Shown here piece by piece: positions 56,018 through 64,000 of a stretch of DNA of 64,000 nucleotides. Under the pieces are notes generated by a model, which worked only from the letters and a program-made list of their open reading frames with translations, searched no databases and was not told the DNA's origin. The DNA is taken from assembly GCA_030847615.1 (NCBI GenBank), contig JAUMIR010000005.1:166436596-166500595 (forward strand), read 5' to 3'. The stretch is from Gambelia wislizenii (taxonomy: Eukaryota > Chordata > Lepidosauria > Squamata > Crotaphytidae). The position numbers were made by a program, and so were the translations under genes. Every line of letters starts with the position of its first letter. Within the stretch, counting starts at the first letter, position 1.

Positions 56018-56358
56018 GGAGATTTTCAGACGCCTCTTGCCGCCTCTTGATGCGCAAGCAGCCTCCGGAGCAGTAATGAGGCTGCTGCGCAGCAAGGGGT
56101 CCATTTTGGACGACGCCGTTTCTCTCTCAGCATCATCTGAGACTGTTGTGGCTAGCATTGAAGGCGGCCATGCTGTTTTTTACTCATGGACAACTTCCGT
56201 GAGTGAAAAACAGCGCGGCCGCCTCCAATGCTAGCTGCAACAGTCACGGACGATGCTGAGAGAGAAACGGCGTCGTCCAAAATGGACCCCTTGTCATGCA
56301 GCAGCCTCATTACTGCTCCAGAGGCTACTTGTGTGGCAAGAGGCATCTGAAAATCTCC
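56018..56358. mobile_element. PIF/Harbinger-type fold-back MITE (copy 2)
   Basis: Perfect TTA duplications flank it (56015-56017 and 56359-56361). The arms start GGAGATTTTCAGA(C/T)GCCTCTTGCC and are complementary for about 165 bp, meeting near 56188. The block GAAACGGCGTCGTCC is shared with copy 1. Both strands show frames of about 65 codons that mirror each other because of the palindrome; they are not genes. CpGs are abundant. Confidence 0.88.
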
Positions 56359-57226
56359 TTAGTGTCCAGTGAAATCTGACTCTCTCATGGACTTCAAAAA
56401 ATCTCTTGGCTACATTTATGTATAGAGAAATTTCAGCTTTCAAACTTAGGAGTAGTAATAGTTTAAGAACAATTAAGGAATAAAAATTGACTTTTTCAAA
56501 ATTATAAGCATTATTTTAATTGCTTAACATGCAAGCAGTGATATTGAAATAGGGATTGGCAATTGCATTGTTTGACTTAACTACAGTTGCTAATAAGTAG
56601 ACCCATGGAATCAATTGCTGTCAACATTTATGGGAATCCTTTTGACTCAATGAGTCTACCCTACTTGGGAATAGCAATTGGATTTGTGACATAATGTACC
56701 TACAGCAAACAAAGTCTCATTGATTAACATTTGAATTTAATTGAAAATAGGTGTGTTTTAGAATCACACATTTGTACTGTATTTAATTTTACTAACTATA
56801 CACAGTATGGCATCTCCAATACAGTATATCATTCCATGTCTTATTAATAATGTTGCAGAACTTTTACCAGAGGGATGAGGATTCTCTCCATGCTGCACAT
56901 CCTCACTAGAGATGAGATTTCCTCAGGAAATATATCCACTGCATACATCCAAAAAACTGCACTCACATTTCCATAATGCCAAACAGAAACAGGATGGAAC
57001 AAGAATTCTGGGAGGAAACGGAGACACATTTTTACATGCCTTATTCTGCTTTAGAGGAGAGGTGTCTCACTTAAATGGTAGGGTTGTGGAATATATCAGT
57101 AGTGGTAAAGCAGTGCTTAGACTGATGCACAACCTAATTTACAACTCTGTCACTTATATAATTAATAAAGATGAAGATGATTTTTATCTCCAAGAAACTC
57201 ATGCTGTGTGAGGATATATCAATGTA
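56359..57226. other. no gene; old repeat trace
   Basis: 56595-56690 resembles 24588-24692. Otherwise nothing recognised. Confidence 0.4.
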
Positions 57227-57483
57227 TAGTTGCACCCCCATATTCATGGGAGTTTGATTCCCAGATTTACTGTGAATACTGGAAATCATTGATAATAGCA
57301 AACCCTATTAAAATAAAGGGCTTCCATAAAAATAGACTTGCATTGGAGGACCTCAATGATGCCTGGAGAGGATGCCTCTCTCAGCATTTTCCAGTATGAC
57401 TGTATGGTATGTGCCCCCTATTTTTTGTCTTGCAGATAAATGAAACCACGGATATTGGTTTCATGGATACAACTGTCCAACTG
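57227..57483. mobile_element. Tc1/mariner-type MITE (family M1, copy 3)
   Basis: TA on both sides (57225-57226, 57484-57485). The ends TAGTTGCACCCCCATATTC and, reverse-complemented, CAGTTGGACAGTTGTATCC are inverted. The interior (GAGGACCTCAATGATGCCTG, GAGAGGATGCCTCTC) matches the other M1 copies. Confidence 0.75.
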
Positions 57484-57884
57484 TATATTCTTATTTTAAG
57501 TAAATACAATAGTTTATGTTCATTCCAAATTGTGTCACATGTCCATGTTTCACAATAAAATCCATCATATTGTGTATGGATGCATTTCAAATAGGAAAAT
57601 AACGTAGATTTGAACTAATGTGTGCTTGAAGAATGGATGAGTTTTTTTATCAGAATTTAGTCAATTTTGCAATATTTGAGTGTGAGACAATGTGAAATTG
57701 AAATATTTTCCATTTCTTCTCTTTGTATATTCAGTTGCTACTTTAACAAATAACAAACATATCTAACAATTATTCAAATCTCATTAGATATCTGAATTGT
57801 TTCATGCACACTGAGACAAACATACAGAAAAGTCCATTCATTCATAGCAGTTAAGGGATAAGTTTTGTATATATAGTGTGATAA

Positions 57885-57985
57885 GCTGCACTGCATCTGA
57901 AGAAGTGGGTTTATATCCATGAAAGCTCATGCAAAAAGAAAAAAAACAGTTAGTCTTAAAGGTGCTGCTACATTTCCTTTGTACG
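57885..57985 (+). mobile_element. Penelope-like element 3' tail
   Basis: GCATCTGAAGAAGTGGGTTT, CCATGAAAGCTCATGC and TTAGTCTTAAAGGTGCTGCT match the tail of the PLE at 33855-33960. Only the last 100 bp is present, directly next to the terminus of Ngaro element 3. Confidence 0.75.
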
Positions 57986-58329
57986 CAGACTCGGAGAAAT
58001 AAAGAGGCCACACACATAATATGGGTGAATAAAATGGGATCTTTAGTTATCACCCTACTTATTTAAATTCCCTTTGAATCTTCAGCGGGGGGAGGCAATG
58101 TGGTGAGGGAGCAGCTGGACTTATGCTCCCAGCTTCCCCGGGTGAACACCTGAGCCCTGTTGAGTAACCCAAGAAAGTGGGGTTGCTCTCCAGCCGGCTC
58201 GTGTCTGGAAGGTCAACCCAAAAGTCCCTCACCCAATCCATACAGATTAAGGTGAGGGGGTTATCCTTCAGGCCAAACCCAAGATAGGTCTCCTTCTGTT
58301 CTCCCAGATCGTATAATCTAAGGGGACCC

Positions 58330-58904
58330 TTCCAGAGACCATCCATCACCGAAATCGGTGCCATAGGTGCACACCATAATCTACGCCTCCGCCTTTCCCG
58401 CCATAGATAAGGGCAAGTGTCCACTTTGTCCCTTACTCCCCCACAAGTCTGACCAACAGGTCCCTCTCAAACACTATCTGGGGAACCAGAAATTTCCCAA
58501 TTTGCCTATTGACTTTCCGTCTGGACCTGTCAATCAAGTTGGGATTCCCCTCCCCACGCCATAACTGCCTAGGTAAAATGGCAGAACACATGATGGTGAC
58601 TGCAGGCCACCTTGACCTGATTCCCTCCATATCATGTGATGCCTGTATTTACCAGTGCTTTGCCTTTTAGTAGGCCCAGGTCGTTCCCACCGAGGTGGAG
58701 AACCACAATGTCAGGTGGAGGCCCACTGCACTCTTCAAACAACAGTGACATGAGGCCATGCCAACACAGTCCCCTCTTCCCCAACCATTCAATAACCCCC
58801 ATGTCTCCCAGGCTGAGGTGAGGTCCAAAGTAACTCAGCCGGGCCTGTCGGGCCACCCAGTAGACCATACTGTGGCCGCAAATCAGCACCCGGCGTCTCA
58901 CCAT
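58330..58904 (-). pseudogene. SGNH/GDSL-type hydrolase of Ngaro element 3
   Basis: It begins MVRRRVLICGHSMVYWVARQ at 58904, 43 bp after the recombinase stop. Blocks: GHS (nucleophile Ser), VIEWLGKRGLCWHGL, VVLHLGGNDLGLLKGKAL (Gly, Asn). After a frameshift near 58630: SRWPAVTIMCSAILPRQLWR and LIDRSRRKVNRQIGKF. A DYGVHL trace near 58370 stands where DGVHLS is expected, so the Asp/His block is distorted. The frame then closes. The role in the element is unknown; hydrolysis of an ester or acyl group is inferred from the fold. Confidence 0.82.
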
Positions 58905-58946
58905 CTGTGGTCTAAGACCTGAAAGACAAAAGGAGAAGAGAGCAAG

Positions 58947-59690
58947 TTAGTAAGATAGAGGACGGATGTACCTCCGATAGGAGGATGACCTCCAACGCCC
59001 AATCCATTGGATTGCTGAAGATGAGAGACCCATTGCCGTTGCCGTGGAGGCAGCAATTATGCAGAAGTAACGTGTCCAAAACCTGACTCCCTTCAGCCCC
59101 AATTGTTCCAAAGCCTTCGATGTAACCATCCAAAACTGGTACCTGGTGAGAGGGGAAGAATCTGCATGAACAAACAATGTCCCTAGATGCCCCCCCCCAG
59201 CTTGAAGATAGCCCTGTAAAGCAAGGACTGGACATATTGTACTATCACTACAACGTCTGAGTGTTGTTGTCTTACCCTTCCCCAACTGGTCAGTGTTAGA
59301 GAAACGTAATGTAAATCTGATTTCCTGGTCAGTGACCCTTATATCCCCATATTCCAAGGCTCTACCAGTAGTATCAGATTTTGAACCCACTACAAACTCA
59401 CTCATGCGCAATGCTCTGAAGAAAGCCAACAAAGTGGCTGTGTGAAAGAGTAAGGCCTTGAGTTAAAAGGATAATGCAGCCAGTCAGCTCCTAATTGACT
59501 GTGGAGCTAGCCCCTTTTTATAAAGATAAACACAAAAGTGTAGAAGGTGTGTAACTGGGACATTCACTCCTTGCAGCAACCCCCTTTGTTCCCTAAAATG
59601 ATAAAACTCCCTAACCGCCCTGCCATACCCTTTTTTTGTACTAACAGCCACTGACATACCTAAGGCCCTCCAAATTTCAGACTCCCAATC
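58947..59690 (-). pseudogene. tyrosine recombinase of Ngaro element 3
   Basis: The N-terminal part is readable between 59690 and 59433 (VSTKKGYGRAV-like, HFCVYLYKKG, LAPQSIRS, a stop, LAALSF). The catalytic frame 59432-58947 contains LAFFRALRMSEFVVGSKSDT (first Arg present), LRFSNTDQLGKGKT, SSPLTRYQFW, then YFCIIAASTATAMGL and IGRWRSSSYRRYI. In the HxxR block His is replaced by Arg and Arg by Cys, so it is inactive; Trp and the nucleophile Tyr remain. The bases at 59479-59503 were copied, inverted, to 59841-59865. Confidence 0.85.
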
Positions 59691-59699
59691 CTATACAGG

Positions 59700-61408
59700 C
59701 CCTCCGGCATTCTGTCACCCTCGGGTTCCATGTCTGGGGCCAATTCTCTGAAGCGCCCAATCTGCATGTGGGAGAGATCATCAGAAATCTTGTTAATGCC
59801 CGCCATATGCCACGCTACAAACAATATGTTATTTTTGAGACACAGTCAATTAGGAGCTGACTGGCAATGTGAAAAGCCTAACCAGACTCATGACCCGAGG
59901 TGATCTGGAAGTCAGGGTGCTTATCACCTGGACAGTTGCAGCATTGTCGCACCAAAAGTGCACGGACGAGTTAGCCAAATCCTTTGCCCAGATGATAACT
60001 GCCACTAGAATCGGGAAGAACTCCAAAAAGGTGAGATCTAATGCAATGTCGGTCCCAATCCAGTCGGCGGGCCACCTGCTAGCGCACCACCTACCACTAA
60101 AGTATATCCCAAACCCGGTTGACCCCGCAGCTTTGGACACAATTTGCAAAGCATCATTCAATCTCCTTTCCTCATGCCAGAATGAAATGCCATTAAATTG
60201 ATCCAAGAATTCCTGCCAAACCTGCAGATCTGACTGTATCTCCCGGGTAATCCTGGCCATGTGGTGAGGCCACTGAATCCCTTTAATAGCATCACACAAC
60301 TGACGGAGGAAAGCCCTACTAGGAGCGACCACCTTGCAGGCAAAGTTTAGGTGTCCAATGAGAACCTGGAACTCCCTGAGAGTGGCCTTGTGTCTTATAA
60401 TAAACTGGCTAACCCAGTCCCTTAACTCCTGAACTTTTTGATGGGACAAATGGCATTGTTGGTTGACAGTGTCAATCTCAATGCACAAAAAGGTAAACTG
60501 CTGTGAAGGACCCTCGGTCTTTTCCGGTGCTAGTGGAACTCCGAGTTCCCTGGCCATCAACTCAAACTGACGCAGCAGGAGGTCACAGTTGCCAGATCCC
60601 CATTCCCCTATGAGTAAGAAATCATCCAGGTAGTGAACCACACCAGACATACCTGTCCTAGTTCTAAGGGCCCATTCTGAAAAGGTACTAAAGGTTTCAA
60701 AGGCATTACAAGAAATGGAGCACCCCATAGGTAAAGTGCAGTCCATGTAGAACTGACCTTCAAATTGAAAACCCAGCAGCTCAAAGTCATCTGGGTGAAC
60801 TGGGAGGAGGCGGAATGCAGACTTAATGTCACATTTTGCCAACTCCACACCTGGGCCATGCCTCCTTACCTCGTGTATGGCTGCGTCAAAACATGTGTTA
60901 TGAACAGTACATAATTCCGGAGGGATAGAGTCATTGACTGACTCCCCCTTTGGGTAGGATAGCTGGTGAATCAATCTAAATTCACCAGGGCCTTCTTGGG
61001 GACTATACCCAATGGGGACACCCACAATTTGGGCACCGTTGGGTGAGTAAAAGGGCCGACTACTCTTCCCTCTCTGACTTCTTTACCAATTTTTTCCCTA
61101 ACAATATGCTCCAACCCTTTGATAGATAATAAATTCCATGTCCTGAAAGGACACCTAGGCCCTTGATATGGAATCCTGAACCCAAAATGAAAGCCCTTAA
61201 ACAAATATGTGGCCACCTGTTTATCAGGGTAGACTGCCAGCCACTTATCCAAAATTTCTAAATTAATTGGACTGGGGCCCTTTAGGAGGCTGGGAAGCAG
61301 AGCCACCTCCTCTATCTGCTCCTTGGCCCCCCTTAGCTCCACGGAACTGCCCCTTCCCCTTTGGGCAGTTCCAAAAGGAATGTGATGCCCCACAGATGGA
61401 ACATTCAT
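59700..61408 (-). pseudogene. reverse transcriptase-RNase H of Ngaro element 3
   Basis: It starts in one frame at 61408-60971 (LAVYPDKQVATYLFKGF, HFGFRIPYQG, HIVREKIGKEVREGRV, WVSPLGIVPKK), overlapping the gag 3' end by about 145 bp in a different frame. After a frameshift near 61000 it continues in the 391-codon frame 61025-59850: KCDIKSAF (catalytic Asp), LPMGCSISC, HYLDDFLL (YLDD, residues 132-135), then RNase H with LEFFPI (Glu335) and CDNAATVQVI (Asp360). The expected first RNase H Asp is missing (SKAAGSTGFG). A 25-bp insert ends the frame at 59850; beyond it AWHMAGINKISDDLSHMQIG follows. Confidence 0.88.
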
Positions 61409-62620
61409 GGTTGAACCTACATGGCTTCCTGGAGCATGCGCCCTGTGAGCTGAATTCCCAACACAGCATCTTTTGTCCCGAAGCTGATCTGGAAGCAGTG
61501 GAAGCAGCCTTGGCCCCTGTGGCGGTCGTTGGCCTCAGGAAGTGACCACTGTGCATGCACTCCTCCTGAATTGGGTGTGCTGGGGTCATCAGTTGCATCC
61601 ATAGCTGTGGATGCATCATGTCCCAACGGAGAGCTGGATATATCGCTGCCCGCATGCGAAATGCTTCATCATATAGAAGCCATGCGGGACCTGCAAAATC
61701 CAGATAGGCCCTGTGGAGTATATCCATGTACTGGAACAACAGTACGGCTGGGCTTTCACTATCATACCAGCCAATATCAAAAATCCGGACAGCCAGTTGG
61801 ACCACGTCCTCTCCACTTTCTGTTTCCTTAACTTTTCCTTCTCTTTCTCATCCAGCTCCTCTTTGTTTTTTCCCCATTTCCCTGTACAAAAGGGAGAACA
61901 CATCTACATATTCTCCCTTGAGTATCTTATCCCTTGTCGCCTGCAATAAGTGGTCACCCAACGGGAGGGACATCTCCCTGAAGGGGACAGCAGAATATGC
62001 GACTGTGTCATAACCTGGTGTCTGTGACATGCCTGCAAGGCCTGGTGTCCCAAAAGGAGGTGCGCTACATCCCCCAAAAGTGAATGTCCCCCAGGGAGCC
62101 CATTGGGGACCTGACCACCCATAGTTCTCAGGGCGATGCCACTTGCATCGCTTGTGCTCCTACCCCTTGTGGTGCGTTGCTAGGCCAGGGTGTGGGCAAA
62201 TTGGCCCAAGGCCACCCTTGCCCCATGGTATGTGAGGTAGTATCGTTCGTTGACTCACCAGCAGGCATCTGGACCTCCACCGAATCTGGCTCCCCATCTG
62301 GTTGGGATGGCAGGGGAGTAGGTCCATCTGGCTGATGTGATCCCAAAGCACCATTGCCATGGATCATCTTCTCCAACTCATCTAGGCATGCGAGAATCTG
62401 ATTAGCAATCTTACCCTTTTTTACTGTATGCTTCAATGGCTGTGCTACTTCCTTTCCCCCTATCCCCTGTATCTTCTCAAGTTGTTGGATCCTATCCAGG
62501 ATCGCTTGCCAGGGGATCTCCTCCTCTTCATCACTGGATGATATTGGAGGGGCAATGGGAGCTGGCCGCTTCGGAGTGGGCCCCTTGCCTATGCCCCCCT
62601 TTCCCCTTTTTAGGAGCCAT
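61263..62620 (-). pseudogene. gag of Ngaro element 3
   Basis: The likely start is MAPKKGKGG at 62620, matching MASKKDSGG in relic 2; an indel in the following G run shifts the frame. Then come an acidic stretch SSSDEEEEIPWQAILDRIQQ, NQILACLDELEKM (62128-62600), REMSLPLGDHLLQATRDKIL and KGEYVDVFSLL (61848-62030), LLFQYMDILHRAYLDFAGPA, WLLYDEAFR and, at the end, a CCCH-type finger CWEFSSQGACSRKPCRFNH plus ECSICGASHSFWNCPKGKG (61263-61805). Fingers of this type close DIRS-order gag proteins and presumably bind RNA. Several frameshifts. Confidence 0.82.
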
Positions 62621-63840
62621 TGCCGTAAAGCTTTTAATGCCCCCCAAAACACAATCCCATGCAATCCGCCTTCAGGTATGGCACAGGGGACCGTGGTGAG
62701 GCACTCTCGTAGCCCTCCTGTCCCAGTACCAAATCAATGCACTATCTATCCCCTTGATGTTATTATTGTTATTATTGTACCAATAAAATAGAAAAGGGGG
62801 GTCAGCCAGCCTGCCTGAGGCCTGTAGGCCCAAAGCCAAAAGGCCTGCCCCGGCGCCAACAGTATCTTGGGCACAGTGGCCCAGATCACCTAAGCTCCTG
62901 GGATAGGCCTTATATATTATTATTAGTAGTAGTATTATGGTTATTGACCAGCGGGCACCCCTGAAGGCCCTAAGCCAAGCAGGCCACAAAGGCCCCGGCC
63001 TGCAGGCTGAAGGCCGGCTCAGGTCCTAATCAACCCCAGACCCAACAGTATGCCCAGGTTGTGGGCCTTATATTATTATTATTATTATTATTATTAAGAA
63101 TAATATTAATATTATCAATTATCCAATTATTTAACTGATGTTAAAAGGACTCCCAGGCCCCAGCTAGGTGTGAGGCTCAGGCCTAATCGCTACTGGTCTG
63201 ACCTGCCCCCTAGCTGGCAAAGCCCAGGCCCTGCTAGATCTGAGCAGGCCGAAAGGCCTGTTCCCAGGCGCCGCCTGTGTCATGCCACTCCAGGTGGCGG
63301 GTGAAAGAGCCACCCAGATGCGCTACCAGCGCTGTTGCTGGTGCACCACCCACAGCACTGCCCCCCCCAGGCTGCTTCCAGTCTCGGGCTTACAGCCCTT
63401 CCCTGGCTGGATCCCGCAGTCCCCTGAAGCCCTTGTGGGTAATCCACCCCGCCACGGTGGCCTAATGGCCCCTAGGGGCAGCTGAAGAAATCCCCCAGGG
63501 GTGATAACCCCGCTTGGGGCAAAGGCCTGCCCCTACTCAGCCTCCTTTAGCCTCCGCTGCCATCCAAGCCTGGTTCGGCGCTCCGCTCGCCGACCAACTC
63601 CCTTGAAAAGCTCCACGCCACAGCGTTCATGCTGCTCGACTGCCGCAAGAGAGGGAGAAGAGAGGGGTGGGCAGCCTTTTATGATCTCTGGCCCCGCCCC
63701 TCTCTTCACGTCACCAGCGCTTGCCGGCGATGTCACAATTCGGCCTCTGCCACCTCCGCTGCGCCCAAAGTAGTCTCCCTGGCCGCAAGGCTCTGCAGGC
63801 GGTGGGGGGAGCCTTATTCCCACTTCCTTTCCCTTCTTTT
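62621..63840 (-). promoter_or_regulatory. GC-rich leader of Ngaro element 3 (putative 5' region)
   Basis: Non-coding, rich in GGCC and CCTG words (for example CAGGCCTGCCCC near 62840, AGGCCTGTTCCCAGGC near 63250), with many CpGs from about 63230 to 63790, in contrast to the AT-rich surroundings. (ATT)n at 63070-63098. Relic 2 has a comparable GGCC-rich stretch before its gag. It sits where the element's promoter should lie, but no specific promoter motif is identified. The right boundary near 63840 is set by the return to AT-rich sequence. Confidence 0.5.
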
Positions 63841-64000
63841 TTTTATGCTGCTAACTTGGCTACTTCTTTGAAACTCTGTCCCATTACTGAACCTGATCCC
63901 TCAAATATATTCAGCACCTTGAATAGCTCCTTTAAAGTAATCCACTGTCCCACTGGCATGAAAATCACCAGCTGTCATTTTTGATGACTGGATTTGTAAA
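63841..64000. other. no feature recognised
   Basis: AT-rich flank to the right of the Ngaro leader; nothing identified. Confidence 0.5.

Larger units (their letters stand above)
57990..63840 (-). mobile_element. Ngaro-type (DIRS order) retrotransposon, most complete copy (element 3)
   Basis: Minus strand, 5' to 3': GC-rich leader (63840-62621), gag (62620-61263), RT-RNase H (61408-59700), tyrosine recombinase (about 59690-58947), SGNH hydrolase (58904-58330), 3' region to about 57990. Gene order and the recombinase/hydrolase pair define vertebrate Ngaro elements. All genes are near full length but carry frameshifts and stops. I could not verify the split direct repeats expected at Ngaro ends. 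Confidence 0.88.

Noticed and set aside
56037..56346. Two mirror-image frames of about 65 codons with similar protein sequence
   Set aside because: They are the two arms of a palindromic MITE read in opposite directions.
60158..60343. Short frames overlapping the Ngaro RT
   Set aside because: They are shadows of the RT-RNase H reading frame.
1..64000. CRISPR arrays, prokaryotic operons, phage or bacterial defence genes
   Set aside because: No direct-repeat/spacer arrays and no prokaryotic gene organisation; the repeat content is clearly vertebrate.

Overview
This window looks like nuclear DNA of a squamate reptile, most likely a lizard. I recognise no host protein-coding gene, no structural RNA gene and nothing prokaryotic. 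The evidence is the repeat mix: CR1, L2-type, L1 and Bov-B/RTE LINEs, a Penelope-like element, DIRS-order tyrosine-recombinase retrotransposons of Ngaro type, a 5S-rRNA-headed SINE, tRNA-derived SINEs, and hAT, Tc1/mariner-type and PIF/Harbinger-type non-autonomous DNA transposons. Nearly every recognisable coding stretch is a broken transposon gene. Family assignments come from motifs read by eye; boundaries are approximate unless a target-site duplication (TSD) is given.

Layout. 1-3,670: a CR1 relic, an L2-like tail and a fold-back MITE carrying a short U2 snRNA-like insert. 3,671-8,173: a hAT element with a perfect 8-bp TSD that has been opened by a Ngaro relic (tyrosine recombinase plus SGNH hydrolase, minus strand), itself hit by a small LINE fragment with a 12-bp TSD and by an L2 LINE; a GC-rich minisatellite follows. 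9,430-12,150: a second Ngaro relic (plus strand; gag N-terminus and hydrolase, with pol deleted and a CR1 inserted). 14,771-20,341: a 5'-truncated L1 (minus) carrying a SINE and a Tc1/mariner-type MITE with a 96-bp minisatellite. 22,905-23,830: L2 (minus). 29,000-32,158: CR1 (plus) split by a hAT-like element. 32,345-33,960: Penelope-like RT plus GIY-YIG. 33,985-34,410: Bov-B fragment. 35,828-41,900: MITEs, SINEs and LINE ends. 42,060-45,250: a further tyrosine-recombinase element interrupted by a second L2 copy. 45,250-57,990: sparse repeats in AT-rich sequence, including a 5S-derived SINE and fold-back MITEs. 57,990-63,840: the best Ngaro copy (minus), with gag, RT-RNase H, tyrosine recombinase, SGNH hydrolase and a GC-rich leader.

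The most informative material is the set of Ngaro-type elements with an esterase-like SGNH hydrolase behind the recombinase. Three copies can be compared for catalytic residues and conserved termini. The nested insertions give a relative chronology, and two short copied inserts (about 20 and 25 bp) look like products of templated end joining. None of the autonomous elements appears intact.
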